Of a stretch of DNA of 64,000 bases, positions 1-8,671 are shown one piece after another. A program made the translations under genes and the position numbers. This DNA comes from Yinghuangia elevatio (lineage in GTDB: Bacteria; Actinomycetota; Actinomycetes; Streptomycetales; Streptomycetaceae). The DNA is taken from the NCBI RefSeq assembly GCF_040649515.1, contig NZ_JBEZFP010000011.1, positions 1 through 64,000 of the forward strand, given 5' to 3'. Under the pieces are notes generated by a model. That model did not search any database. It had not been told where the DNA came from and worked only from the letters and a program-made list of their open reading frames with translations. The first letter of the stretch is position 1; each line of letters starts with the position of its first letter.

Positions 1-117
1 GGCCTGTCCGTCGCGGAGACCGCCCGCATCATGGGCAAGAACGAGGGCGCCATCAAAACCCTCCAGTACCGCGCGGTCCGCACCCTCGCCCGGCTGCTCC
101 CGGAGGACGTGCGGTGA
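1..117 (+). CDS. bldN: ECF RNA polymerase sigma factor, C-terminal end (BldN-like)
   Basis: Only the last 38 codons are inside the window, read in frame from base 1 and ending in TGA at 115-117. They encode the recognition part of a sigma-70 region 4 helix-turn-helix: GLSVAETARIMGKNEGAIKT followed by a basic helix and the ending RTLARLLPEDVR. This matches my memory of the end of the Streptomyces developmental sigma factor BldN, which controls chaplin, rodlin and other aerial-hyphae genes. The next gene is a membrane protein of the RsbN/DUF5667 type, the expected partner. The BldN name rests on this short tail plus the neighbour; a different ECF sigma of the same subgroup is possible. Confidence 0.75.
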   Translation, partial: GLSVAETARIMGKNEGAIKTLQYRAVRTLARLLPEDVR

Positions 118-262
118 ATCACACTTCCGTAACCCCCGGGGGCCTCGGCTCGTTCTCCCAGATAGCGCGCCCCTCGGGGGCGCGGCGCGGCGGGGAGCCG
201 AATCACGGCCCCCGACCCGTAGACGTCCCTGGACGGGCATCCGGGGAGAGGAGGTGCGGCCC

Positions 263-1534
263 GTGAGCATCGCGGTTGTGGACCGGCGACGTGTGTTGGC
301 CTTCGCCGAGGCACTGGAACAGATGGGATCCGGCCCCGCGCCGAGCCGGGGGGCGACCCACGGGGACGGCCAGGGGGACGAGGTGGTCGCCGCGGCTCTG
401 CGGACCGCGGCCAAGCTGCACGACGAGGCGGCGGCAGGCCCCACTCCGACCGCCGACTTCCGGGCGGCCCTGCGCGGCAGACTGCTCGACGAGGCGTCCG
501 CGCTCCCGGCCGCGGCGGCATCCGTCCCGGCACCGCGCGGCGCGCACCGGCGTCCCGCACCCGTCCCCAAGCCGCGCGCCGTCCGCTGGCGCAGGCGGTG
601 TGCCGTGGCGGGCAGCGCACTGGTCATCACGGCCGGCGGCCTCGGCGGCATCGCGGTCGCCAGCTCCGACGCACTGCCCGGCGACATGACGTACAACGTC
701 AAGCGGGCCGTCGAGGACATCCAGATCTCGATGGCCGGCTCCGACCGCGAACGCGGCGAGCGCTACCTCGAACAGGCCCGCACCCGGCTGGCCGAGGCGG
801 AGCGGCTGCTCGACCGTGAGGGCGGCGGGGCGATCGGCAAGAGCACCATCGGCCACCTGCGCAGCGTGCTCGACGACGCGCGGGAGGAGACGGCACGGGG
901 GCGTGCCCTCCTGACCGAGTCCTACCAGGACAACCAGACCAAGGTCGGCCCGATGAAGGACCTCGCGCAGTTCGCGAAGTCGGGCACCGAACGCATGGAG
1001 CGCATGGCCGACCGGCTCCCCGGCGAAGTGGCCGTCGAGCGCGACATGGTCTGGCAACTGCTGTACGACATCCGCAAGCAGGTCTCGCCGATCCCGGGGG
1101 CGCTCGCCCCGGACGACGCCGGCGAGATGGACTCCGCCCTCCCGGTCGGACCCGGCAAGCGCAACCCGCCGAGTACCGCCGGCCCCGCACTGCCCGGGGG
1201 GCTGCCGCAGGCGCCCGCCGCGCTGCCGGGCGTCGTCGGGATCGTCCCGCCGGTGGTCGGGCAGGCCGCCACCGGCGCTCCCGGCAACGGCACTTCGCCG
1301 ACGCCGGCCGCGACGTCGACCGCCGGTCTGCTGCCACACGTCAACGTGCCGCTGCTGGAGCCGACGAAGACCGACTCGGGCTCGCCTCCCTCGCAGAGCC
1401 CGAGCCCGGTGGGCGTCGACGTCCCGGCGCCGGTGCTGCCTCCCGTGGGGCTGAACGTCCCGCCGCTGCTGCCCGGCCTGCCGGGCATCGGCATCACCAT
1501 CGGCGGCGCCCCGCAGGCTCCGGACGAGGAGTAG
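263..1534 (+). CDS. rsbN: RsbN-like transmembrane anti-sigma factor (DUF5667)
   Basis: This 423-residue protein probably holds the upstream sigma factor at the membrane until development. Residues 1-100 form a cytoplasmic, charged and Ala/Pro-rich part. One hydrophobic helix follows at about 107-128, then a conserved extracytoplasmic segment (SSDALPGDMTYNVKRAVED) and a helical stretch rich in ERGERYLEQARTRLAEAE, which is the DUF5667 signature. The last 130 residues are Pro/Gly/Ala-rich and low complexity. I chose the GTG at 263 because GAGGAGG lies about 7 bases upstream; a GTG at 254 is in frame but sits on the ribosome-binding site. It starts 145 bp after the sigma gene. A perfect terminator follows. 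The anti-BldN role is inferred from position and domain. Confidence 0.75.
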   Translation: MSIAVVDRRRVLAFAEALEQMGSGPAPSRGATHGDGQGDEVVAAALRTAAKLHDEAAAGPTPTADFRAALRGRLLDEASALPAAAASVPAPRGAHRRPAPVPKPRAVRWRRRCAVAGSALVITAGGLGGIAVASSDALPGDMTYNVKRAVEDIQISMAGSDRERGERYLEQARTRLAEAERLLDREGGGAIGKSTIGHLRSVLDDAREETARGRALLTESYQDNQTKVGPMKDLAQFAKSGTERMERMADRLPGEVAVERDMVWQLLYDIRKQVSPIPGALAPDDAGEMDSALPVGPGKRNPPSTAGPALPGGLPQAPAALPGVVGIVPPVVGQAATGAPGNGTSPTPAATSTAGLLPHVNVPLLEPTKTDSGSPPSQSPSPVGVDVPAPVLPPVGLNVPPLLPGLPGIGITIGGAPQAPDEE

Positions 1535-1605
1535 TCCTCGGAACACCGCACGACCGCACGACCGCACGACCCTGAACAACCTGTACGACCAGATCGATCC
1601 GAACG

Positions 1606-1652
1606 ACAAATGACGGTGCCCCGGCCGCGAAGGCCGGGGCGCCGTCATTTGT
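1606..1652. terminator. bidirectional terminator between rsbN-like gene and acyltransferase
   Basis: A 21-bp inverted repeat (left arm 1606-1626, right arm 1632-1652, one G-T pair) closes a GCGAA loop. It lies between convergent genes, and the arm ends are AAAT/ATTTGT, so both strands get a short T run. Confidence 0.85.
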
Positions 1653-1700
1653 TCGGCCGAGCGGGCGGATCCGCACGGATCCGCCCGGACTCGGAAGGAC

Positions 1701-2891
1701 TCAGAAGAACACCGAGCGCCGCTGCATCAGCACCCGGTAGATCGTGTGCTGGATCGTCTCGCGCACCTCGTCCGTCAGGTTGAACACCACCATCGGGTCG
1801 TCGGCCGTCTGCGACGGGTACGAGTCGGTGCGGATCGGCTCGCCGAACTCGATGTGCCAGCGCGTCGGCAGCGGCAACAGACCCAGCGGCCCGAGCAGCG
1901 GGAACGTCGGCGTCACCGGGAAGTACGGCACACCCAGCAGCCGCGCCAGCGTCCGCACGTTCCCGATCATGGGGTATATCTCCTCGGCACCCACGATCGA
2001 GCACGGCACGATCGGCACCCCGGTGCGAAGCGCGGACGACACGAACCCGCCGCGCCCGAACCGCTGGAGCTTGTACCGGTCCTTGAAAGGCTTGCCGAGC
2101 CCCTTGTAGCCCTCCGGCCAGACGCCCACCAACTCGCCGTGCGACAGCAGCCGTTCGGCGTCCGCGGGATGTGCCAGGGTGTGCCCGCTCTTGCGTGCGA
2201 CCTGGCCCACCAGCGGCATCTGGAAGACGAGGTCGGCGGCCAGCAGCCGCAGGTTGCGCGACTCGGGGTGGTGGTCGTGCACCGCCACCTGCGTCATGAG
2301 CGCGTCGAGCGGCAGCGTCCCGGAGTGGTTCGCGACGATGAGCGCGCCGCCCTTGTCGGGGATGTGCTCCATGCCGCGCACTTCGACGCGGAAGTACTTC
2401 TCGTACAGCGGCCGCAGCAGCGACATGATCAGCGCGTCGGTCAGCTCCTCGTCGAAGCCGAACTCGTCCACCTCGTAGTCGCCGGTGATCCGCCGCCGCA
2501 CGAACGCCAGGCGGTCGGCGGCCTTGTCCTCCCACCCCGGCCCGGCAAGCCCGTCGGCCAGGCCGCGCGCGGCCCCGCCGACCAGCCCGCCCAGCGCACC
2601 CGCCAGCGCGCCGAGGCCGGTGCCACCGCCGGGGGCGGCACCCCCGTCGCGCCGGGCGGACGAATCGCCGTCGGGCTCGGGGACGGCACCGATCGCGCGC
2701 ACGTTCGCACGTGCGCCGGAGCGGACGGTGCGGCGGCGTTCGCGGACCGGGATGTCGTCCTCGTACGCCTCGTTCCCGCCCGGCGCCGCGCCCTGGCGCG
2801 GAGTGCGGTTCTGCCGACGGGCCCCCCGGCCGGCCGGACCCCGCGAGCCGCCCGCGGATCCGTCGAACGGGATGATCCGGGCGTCACCCAT
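1701..2891 (-). CDS. 1-acyl-glycerol-phosphate acyltransferase-like protein (PlsC superfamily)
   Basis: A 396-residue protein predicted to transfer acyl groups in phospholipid or neutral-lipid synthesis. Residues 1-110 are disordered, rich in Arg, Gly and Pro. The catalytic domain starts near 125, with the nucleophile-activating motif NHSGTLPLD. The His to Asp spacing is six residues rather than the four of classical HX4D enzymes. The phosphate-binding loop is WPEGYKGLGKP, and PIVPCSIVGAEE is the conserved third block. Its start overlaps the stop of the upstream epimerase by 8 bp, so the two are co-translated. Substrate is unknown. The long N-terminal tail and altered spacing point to the actinobacterial lipid-droplet/tafazzin-like branch rather than a housekeeping PlsC. 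Confidence 0.75.
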   Translation of the reverse strand: MGDARIIPFDGSAGGSRGPAGRGARRQNRTPRQGAAPGGNEAYEDDIPVRERRRTVRSGARANVRAIGAVPEPDGDSSARRDGGAAPGGGTGLGALAGALGGLVGGAARGLADGLAGPGWEDKAADRLAFVRRRITGDYEVDEFGFDEELTDALIMSLLRPLYEKYFRVEVRGMEHIPDKGGALIVANHSGTLPLDALMTQVAVHDHHPESRNLRLLAADLVFQMPLVGQVARKSGHTLAHPADAERLLSHGELVGVWPEGYKGLGKPFKDRYKLQRFGRGGFVSSALRTGVPIVPCSIVGAEEIYPMIGNVRTLARLLGVPYFPVTPTFPLLGPLGLLPLPTRWHIEFGEPIRTDSYPSQTADDPMVVFNLTDEVRETIQHTIYRVLMQRRSVFF

Positions 2892-3924
2892 CGGGACTCC
2901 TTCTGGTGAGCAGTAGGGACGCGATGCGGTCGGGAACGCCGCCGACGCGCTCCGGGTCGAGCAACCCGCGCAGCCCTCGGCCGCGCGCGAAATCCTCGAA
3001 GGTCTCCGCGGTGGTACGCCGGGGCGCGAACCCCAGGCGCTCGCGCGCCCGGGTGGTGTCGACCACGCGCCCGTGGGTCAGCAACCGGATCTGCTCGGCG
3101 GACAGGTTGACCGACCCGACGCCGCGCAGCCCCTGGCTCACCACCCCGATCGCGGGTGACGGCACCGGCACCACCGGCCGCCCGAGCCGCCGGGCGGCCT
3201 GCGACAGCAGCAGAATGCCGTCGGCGGCGATGTTGTACGTGCCCGGCTCGCCGGCGGCCATCGCCACGCGCAGCGCGTCGAGCGCGTCCTCCTCGTGCAG
3301 GAACTGCAGCCTCGGGTCGTAGCCCAGCACGGTGGGCAGCAGCGTCAGGCCGAAGTAGTCGGCCATCGGCGACTCGATGGTCGGGCCGAGGATCGGCGCG
3401 AACCGCAGGACGGTCACCGGGACGTCGGGGCGCCGGCGCGCGAAGCCGCGTACGTACCCCTCGACTTCGACGGCGTCCTTGGCCCACCCGGAGGTCGGCG
3501 GTACGCGCGGCTCCATGTCCTCTTCGAAGATCGCCGGGTCGCGCGGCGAGGCACCGTACACCGCGGTCGTCGAGCGGACCACGAGGCTGCGCACCGACGG
3601 TGCCTTCTGGCACGCGGCGAGCAGCTGCATGGTGCCGATGACGTTGGTCTCCTTGGCCGACGTCGAGGTCCCCGCGTACCCGCTCGGCGGGGTCTCGGCG
3701 GGGCTGAGGTGTACGACGGTGTCGACGGAGGCCTGCGCGACGACCTTGGCGATCATCGGGTTGCGGATGTCGGCGTGCACGAACTCGACGCCGTCCAGCT
3801 CGTGGCGCGGCTCGACCGCGTCGACGCCGATCACGCGCTCGATCCCGGGAGTGCGCAGGATCATGCGCGCATAGCGGCTGCCGAGGTCCCGGGTCACCCC
3901 GGTCACCAGCACGACCTTGCTCAT
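2884..3924 (-). CDS. NAD-dependent epimerase/dehydratase (extended SDR)
   Basis: A 346-residue Rossmann protein. It begins with the nucleotide-binding segment VVLVTGVTRDLGSRYA (GxxxxxG type). A DIRNP motif and VDTVVHLSP follow, then the STTAVYGASP block where the catalytic Ser/Thr sits. The usual YxxxK appears degenerate (TSGWAKDAVE has W in place of Y), so catalysis may be altered or absent. The ATG at 3924 was chosen for the GAAGG upstream. It is the first gene of a pair with the acyltransferase, overlapping it by 8 bp, and the pair is common in Streptomyces next to bldN. Substrate is unknown; a sugar- or lipid-linked epimerase is only a guess. Confidence 0.75.
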   Translation of the reverse strand: MSKVVLVTGVTRDLGSRYARMILRTPGIERVIGVDAVEPRHELDGVEFVHADIRNPMIAKVVAQASVDTVVHLSPAETPPSGYAGTSTSAKETNVIGTMQLLAACQKAPSVRSLVVRSTTAVYGASPRDPAIFEEDMEPRVPPTSGWAKDAVEVEGYVRGFARRRPDVPVTVLRFAPILGPTIESPMADYFGLTLLPTVLGYDPRLQFLHEEDALDALRVAMAAGEPGTYNIAADGILLLSQAARRLGRPVVPVPSPAIGVVSQGLRGVGSVNLSAEQIRLLTHGRVVDTTRARERLGFAPRRTTAETFEDFARGRGLRGLLDPERVGGVPDRIASLLLTRRSPDG

Positions 3925-4212
3925 CGGTGCCTTCACCCCCGATCACCCCGATTCGGTCGGACCGCGCCCGGAGCACGGCCGGGTACGCCGGGCCGGGTAC
4001 GTCGGGTCACGGTCTCAACCTAGTAGTCACCGACACCTGTCGGGACCGGCCACGACAGGGTTAACCAGTCGTTCACACCGTACGGAGGATCGAAACCCTC
4101 CAGGTGGCGGAGTGCCGCGCCGCGGACGGCGGACCTCCGCAAGCGCGTCAGGCCGCCGCCTCACGCCGTGACGGCGGGGGCGGCGGCCTGAACAGGGACC
4201 GCGTCTCAGAGA

Positions 4213-4293
4213 CCCCGCGTGCACGGGGAGCGCCAAAGAAGACCCCCGCGTGCGCGGGGCATCGAAAGCACGGCAACCACCCGCGTGCGCGGG
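4213..4293. repeat. three GC palindromes downstream of the bS22 gene (in 3925-4303 intergenic)
   Basis: The intergenic stretch 3925-4303 has no convincing gene. It holds three short near-identical palindromes: CCCCGCGTGCACGGGG (4213-4228), CCCCGCGTGCGCGGGG (4244-4259) and CCCGCGTGCGCGGG (4280-4293). Starts are 31 and 36 bases apart. They follow the minus-strand bS22 stop, so they may be stacked terminators or a structured 3' end. The linkers between them do not match. Confidence 0.6.
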
Positions 4294-4303
4294 CCGGCGT
4301 CGG

Positions 4304-4402
4304 CTACTTCTTGTTGCGACGCTGGACTCGCGTCCGCTTCAGCAGCTTGCGGTGCTTCTTCTTCGCCATGCGCTTACGACGCTTCTTGATGACAGAGCCC
4401 AC
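4304..4402 (-). CDS. small basic ribosomal protein bS22 (AURKAIP1/COX24 domain)
   Basis: A 32-residue protein, GTG start at 4402, TAG stop at 4304. Almost half the residues are Lys or Arg (VGSVIKKRRKRMAKKKHRKL, then LKRTRVQRRNKK). This matches the short basic protein seen in actinobacterial 30S subunits and called bS22 in mycobacteria, which binds near the decoding region. GAGGG sits 5 bases before the start. It is too short for many gene callers. Three GC palindromes follow it. The identification rests on the near-complete match to the remembered family sequence. Confidence 0.85.
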   Translation of the reverse strand: MGSVIKKRRKRMAKKKHRKLLKRTRVQRRNKK

Positions 4403-4691
4403 GGAAACCCTCGCTCACGTGTACATACGGACGACCCCGCCTGCGCGGAGAGAACGGACCGCCCACCGCAAGCCGCGGGGGCGCATTCCACTGCGCGGAG
4501 CCGAGTCAGCCCGCACGTCTGGCCCTAGCCTACTCGCCGTTCCCGGGCGTCCCGAAATGAGGAGCCCTCGGACGTGTGAGCGCGCTGTCCGGGAGTTGTC
4601 CCACGGCAGTGCCCGGGCGCACATCGTGCCATGCGGGCGCCCGGGGCCGGCCGACTGCCGTACTCCGGTCGTGCCGCGCGCCTGCGCGGCG

Positions 4692-4895
4692 CTATGCGGT
4701 CTCTACGTACGAGTCCCGCAAATAGTCGTGGACAGCCTGCTCCGGAACCCGGAAGGACCGTCCGACCCTGATGGCGGGCATCTCGCCACTGTGTACCAAC
4801 CGGTACACGGTCATCTTGGACACCCGCATCACCGCAGCCACTTCGGCCACGGTCAGAAAATTGACCTCGTTCAGAGGCCGATCTGCAGAAGCCAT
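4692..4895 (-). CDS. bdtA: small excisionase/MerR-fold DNA-binding protein (BdtA-like)
   Basis: A 67-residue protein made almost entirely of one winged helix-turn-helix: FLTVAEVAAVMRVSKMTVYR, then LVHSGEMPAIRVGRSFRVPE. This is the excisionase/BldC-type fold. In Streptomyces the protein at this position near bldN is, as I recall, the BldD target BdtA, and the sequence fits it closely. There is no integrase or att site nearby, so it is a chromosomal regulator, not a phage excisionase. AGGTG lies 5 bases before the ATG. Its own targets are not shown by the sequence. Confidence 0.75.
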   Translation of the reverse strand: MASADRPLNEVNFLTVAEVAAVMRVSKMTVYRLVHSGEMPAIRVGRSFRVPEQAVHDYLRDSYVETA

Positions 4896-5043
4896 GCCGC
4901 ACCTGAACCATTCAGCACGCGACGGGCACCGGCTTCCCCTCCGGTGACATCCACACGCACGTGCGTCCTTTCAGGGTAGTGGCGGGTGGTACCAGTGGGG
5001 AAGAGGAGCAGTTATCCGTCCCGTTTCGCCCATCCGGCTTGTT

Positions 5044-5868
5044 TCAGGACAGTCCCGCCCTATCCAGTACGTACGCCAGCAGCGGACGGTACAGATGGGG
5101 CTGCACGTTGTCGTCGAGCGGAACCGCCGCGACCACGCTGCCCTCCTCCGCGCCGACGAAAAGTGCCGGGTCGTTGCAGTCCGCGAAGCCGATCGCGTCG
5201 ACGCCGGCCTGGCCCGCGCCGCCCGCCCAGCCGTGGTCGCCGACGACCAGGTCCGGGAGTTCGCCGCCGTCGTCGACGATGCTCGCGAGCATGGCCCGTA
5301 TCGGCCGCGCGGAGTGCGTGTGCCTGGGCTCGCCGACGTCGTCCACGACGACGGCCACGGGGCCGCGGTAGTCGATCGATCGGGCCTTGGCCCCTTCGGA
5401 GGCCGGTGTCTTGTACGTCCAGTCGCGCGCGGGGCGCAGGAGCGTACACCCGGCCTCGCGCAGCGCGCGCGCCAGCGCCCGGTAGTAGTCCAGCAGCCCG
5501 TCCGGGTGACCCGTCGCGACGACGACGCGCTCGCGGCGTCGGCCGGCGAGGGCGAGGCGGTCGGCGTAGTCGTCCAGGGCCGCGATCGTCAGGTCCGGGT
5601 CGATGGTGTCCTGGCCGTTGAGGTGGGCGGGGTCCGCCACGACTCCGCAACGGCGGACCATCAGCGCGAGGACCTCCTCCGGGGTCCAGGTGCCGTCCGG
5701 TTCGAGGCCGAAGAGGTAGGCCGGGTGCCGCTCGCTCATCAGGCGGAAGTGCCGCAGGTTGTTCTCGCGCGGGGTGGCGACGTCACCGGCGATCCGGGCG
5801 CGCACCAGGTGGGCGCGCAACTGCGCGCGGTCGGGGACCTTGCCGTGGCTCACTTCCGTCACGTCCAC
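5044..5868 (-). CDS. putative phosphatase, actinobacterial conserved family
   Basis: About 274 residues, conserved in actinomycetes and commonly annotated as a phosphatase. Visible features are an Asp-rich segment VAVVVDDVGEPRHTHSARP, a VVGDHGWAGGAGQAGVDAIG block (GDHGW being a possible metal or phosphate ligand set) and FADCNDPALFVGAEEG. There is no signal peptide or membrane helix. Start is uncertain: GTG at 5868 or GTG at 5862, both close to an AGGTGG sequence. It is 54 bases downstream of acuC on the same strand and may be transcribed with it. The enzyme class is taken from remembered family annotation, not from a decisive motif. Confidence 0.55.
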   Translation of the reverse strand: MDVTEVSHGKVPDRAQLRAHLVRARIAGDVATPRENNLRHFRLMSERHPAYLFGLEPDGTWTPEEVLALMVRRCGVVADPAHLNGQDTIDPDLTIAALDDYADRLALAGRRRERVVVATGHPDGLLDYYRALARALREAGCTLLRPARDWTYKTPASEGAKARSIDYRGPVAVVVDDVGEPRHTHSARPIRAMLASIVDDGGELPDLVVGDHGWAGGAGQAGVDAIGFADCNDPALFVGAEEGSVVAAVPLDDNVQPHLYRPLLAYVLDRAGLS

Positions 5869-5922
5869 CTGCCATTTCGTCGTGGTGAGGCGGCCGACCG
5901 GGTGCGGCGGCGCGATGCGGCG

Positions 5923-7110
5923 TCAGAGGTCGTACAGCGGTTCGATGCCGTGGGCCGGGAAGACCGCGCGGCGGGTCGCCAGCACGGCCTGGTCGAGCCG
6001 GTCGGCCGGGTCGTAGCCCGCCGAGAACGGCCGGAACGAGGGGGTGCCGCCGTCGGTCATGCGGTACGGCCCCTGATCGCCGGTCATGATGCGGACCTGC
6101 TCGCGCCACTCGAACGGCAGTTCCGACTCGGGGTCGATCGGCGCGTGCGCGGCTTCGGCGACGAGGTGGGTCCAGGTACGCGGGACCACATCGGTGGCGG
6201 CGTACCCTCCCCCGCCGGTGGCGATCCAGCGTCCGTCGCAGTACCGGTGCGCGAGGCCGTGCAGCGCGACGGCGGCGAGCCGCTGCGCGTCGACGGTCAG
6301 CGCGAGGTGCGCCAGCGGGTCCTCGACGTGTGTGTCGGCGCCGTGCTGCGTGACCATCGCCTGGGGCCGGAAGGCCTCGACGAGCGGGGGCACGACGGCG
6401 TCGAAGGCGCGCAGCCACTTGGCGTCGGCGACACCGGGCGGGAGGGCGACGTTGACGGCGTACCCCTCGGCGTCGGGGCCGCCGGTCTCGTCGGGGAAGC
6501 CGGTGCCCGGGTAGAGGAAGCGCGGGCTCTCGTGCAGCGAAATGGTCAGTACGCGCGGGTCGTTCCAGAACGCGGTCTGCACGCCGTCGCCGTGGTGGAC
6601 GTCGATGTCGACGTACACCACGCGCTCCGCGCCGAGTTCGAGCAGCCGGGCGACGGCGAGGGCGGCGTCGTTGTAGACGCAGAACCCGGCGGCGGCGCCG
6701 GGCATCGCGTGGTGCAGCCCGCCGGCGAAGTTGACGGCGTGCGGGGCTTCGCCGCGCCACACGGCGTCGGCGGCGGCGAGCGAGCCGCCGGCGATGAGCG
6801 CCGACACCTCGTGCATGTTGCGGAAGGCGGGGGTGTCGTCGGTGCCGAGGCCGCACGAGACGTCCGCGCAGGCGGGGTCGGCGGCGGCGGCGCGTACGGC
6901 GGCGATGTAGTCGGCGGTGTGCACGAGACGCAGCTGCTCGTCGCTGGCGACGGTCGGCGCGACGATGTCCAGGCCGTCCCCGGCGTCGAGGCCGTACGCG
7001 CGGATCAGGTCGATGGTGAGTTGGAGCCTGATCGGCTTCATGGGGTGCCAGGAGCCGAAGTCGTACCCGGTCATCCGGTTGTCCCAAAGGAGTTGTACGG
7101 CTTGACTCAT
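5923..7110 (-). CDS. acuC: AcuC-type class I histone deacetylase-like protein
   Basis: A 395-residue zinc hydrolase of the arginase/deacetylase fold. In Bacillus, AcuC deacetylates and activates acetyl-CoA synthetase. The class I HDAC motifs are intact: FAGGLHHAMPGAAAGFCVYN (catalytic His pair), VVYVDIDVHHGDGVQ (Zn-binding Asp and His), ISLHESPRFLYPGTG, and the ATGGGGYAATDVVPRTW segment near the C-terminus, with the Gly-rich loop and no catalytic Tyr obvious. It is full length for the family. The MFS gene ends 9 bases downstream of the acuC start on the same strand, so acuC lies between an MFS gene and the phosphatase in one direction. A role in acetoin use is not supported by neighbours; protein deacetylation is likelier. 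Confidence 0.85.
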   Translation of the reverse strand: MSQAVQLLWDNRMTGYDFGSWHPMKPIRLQLTIDLIRAYGLDAGDGLDIVAPTVASDEQLRLVHTADYIAAVRAAAADPACADVSCGLGTDDTPAFRNMHEVSALIAGGSLAAADAVWRGEAPHAVNFAGGLHHAMPGAAAGFCVYNDAALAVARLLELGAERVVYVDIDVHHGDGVQTAFWNDPRVLTISLHESPRFLYPGTGFPDETGGPDAEGYAVNVALPPGVADAKWLRAFDAVVPPLVEAFRPQAMVTQHGADTHVEDPLAHLALTVDAQRLAAVALHGLAHRYCDGRWIATGGGGYAATDVVPRTWTHLVAEAAHAPIDPESELPFEWREQVRIMTGDQGPYRMTDGGTPSFRPFSAGYDPADRLDQAVLATRRAVFPAHGIEPLYDL

Positions 7111-7119
7111 GGCTGGAGG

Positions 7120-8433
7120 CTACCGCCCGGACCCCGTCCGGCGGCCTATGCCGTGACCGGCTTCACCCTGGGGCGCGAACGCGCGCGCCAGAGGGAGGAT
7201 CGCGAGCACCAGGACGAGCGGCACCGCCATCGCGGCGCGGAAGCCGGCGAGGTCGCCGACGACTCCGACGAGCGGGGTGCCGATGAGGAATCCCGCGTAG
7301 TTGAAGAGGTTGAGTCGGGCGATCGCGGTGTCGCGGTCGTCGGGGCTGGTCTCGGCGCCGGCGGCGAAGGTCTGCGGGACCAGGACGCTTATGCCGAGGC
7401 CGAGGACGGTGAATCCGGCGAGCGCGACCGCGGGGCTCGGTGCGGCGACGACGGCGGCGAATCCGACGGCCGCGGTGAGCGCGCCGGCGCGCACGACGGG
7501 TAGTGCGCCCCAGCGGCGTACGCCCAGGTCGCCGAGGCCGCGGCCGAGGAGTGCGGTGACCATGTAGACGAGGTACGGGAGGGCCGTGTTGTCGTCCATG
7601 TCCTGGGCCTTCTCGGCGTAGACCGCGCCCCAGGAGGAGACGGCGGAGTCGCCGATGTAGACGAAGGCCATGACGGCGCACAGGGGGAGGATGGTGCGCC
7701 AGGGGAGGGTGGGGGTGGGTTTGGCGGCGGAGCCGCTCTCGTTTGCGGTTGCGGCCGCCGTTTTGGGGGCGGTTGCCGCCGCGGTTTCGGGTTGGGTCGC
7801 CGTCGCCGTTTCGGTGGTGGTCGCTGTCGGCAGGTAGTGGCGTCCGATGAGCAGCGCGGCGGGGGCGGTGATGGCGGCGCTGAGGGCGTACATGACGACG
7901 AGGGCCACGTCTTTGTGGTCGGCGAACGTGGCCAGGCCCGCGCCGGCGATGCCGCCGAGGCTCCAGGCGGCGTGGAAGCCGTTCATGACGCTGCGGCCTT
8001 GGCGTGCCTGGATGCCGATGGCCTGCATGTTCATGGTCGCGTCCACCGCGCCGAGGGCGAGCGCGAACACGACCAGTACGGACGCCAGTTGCCACACCGC
8101 GTCGCCCGCTCCCACGCCGAGGACCGAGGCGCAGACGACGGGCTGGGCGGTCCGCAGGACGTGGTGGCTGCCGTACCGCGCGGCGAGCTTCTCGGCGAGC
8201 AGGCTGCCGACGCCGGCGACGATCGGAACCAGGGAGAGGACGATCGTGAGCGCGCCGTCGCCGAGGTGGTAGCGGTCCTGGATGGCGGGGACGCGGGTGA
8301 CCAGGACCGCGAACGACGCGCCTTGGATGAGGAAGCAGGCCAGGACGGCGAGCCGGGCCCGGCGTACGGCCTCCGGCCCGGGGGCGGACAGCGCGTCGGG
8401 TTCCGCGGGATCGCGCGGTTCGGTGGCCTGCAT
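7120..8433 (-). CDS. MFS transporter
   Basis: A 437-residue major facilitator with about 12 hydrophobic helices. The first half starts at RARLAVLACFLIQGASFAVL. A central cytoplasmic loop of about 45 residues is Ala/Thr-rich and repetitive (TETATATQPETAAATAPK), and the second half resumes at LPWRTILPLCAVMAFVYIGD. The ATG at 8433 was preferred over upstream in-frame starts, which would add a basic, Ser/Pro-rich tail. Substrate cannot be read from the sequence. The SRHxxxRT-like motif A loop (AARYGSHHVLRTAQP) is present. It is the first gene of the run leading into acuC and the phosphatase, and it is divergent from the cupin gene across a 238-bp spacer. Confidence 0.8.
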   Translation of the reverse strand: MQATEPRDPAEPDALSAPGPEAVRRARLAVLACFLIQGASFAVLVTRVPAIQDRYHLGDGALTIVLSLVPIVAGVGSLLAEKLAARYGSHHVLRTAQPVVCASVLGVGAGDAVWQLASVLVVFALALGAVDATMNMQAIGIQARQGRSVMNGFHAAWSLGGIAGAGLATFADHKDVALVVMYALSAAITAPAALLIGRHYLPTATTTETATATQPETAAATAPKTAAATANESGSAAKPTPTLPWRTILPLCAVMAFVYIGDSAVSSWGAVYAEKAQDMDDNTALPYLVYMVTALLGRGLGDLGVRRWGALPVVRAGALTAAVGFAAVVAAPSPAVALAGFTVLGLGISVLVPQTFAAGAETSPDDRDTAIARLNLFNYAGFLIGTPLVGVVGDLAGFRAAMAVPLVLVLAILPLARAFAPQGEAGHGIGRRTGSGR

Positions 8434-8671
8434 GTGGCGGGACGTTACTGGCGGGTTGGGCGCGACGGCGAGGGGCGCGGGCGATCTTTTGCCGGACGTT
8501 GATCGGGAGCCGGAGCAGGGGTCGGCCACGGTGTTCGGGGCATCCCGAATTGACCCATGAAACTGGGCGTTGAATGCACCATATGACGGGTCTTTCTACC
8601 GCATAGATTCTTGTCCGTCAGCACCGGACGGACCGGCCGAAACCCCGGCCCACCTGCACAGGAGCCAAGAA

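Noticed and set aside
4213..4293. Degenerate type I-E CRISPR repeats (CCCGCGTGCGCGGG cores)
   Set aside because: The cores resemble actinobacterial CRISPR repeat hairpins, but spacing is only 31-36 bp, flanks differ, there are just three copies and no cas gene is near.
4692..4895. Phage excisionase
   Set aside because: Excisionase fold only; no integrase, att site or phage gene is nearby, and the sequence fits the chromosomal BdtA-like regulator.
5095..7503. Long plus-strand open frame antisense to acuC and the phosphatase
   Set aside because: Arg/Gly/Val-rich composition with no domain; it is the shadow of GC-rich minus-strand genes that have clear motifs.
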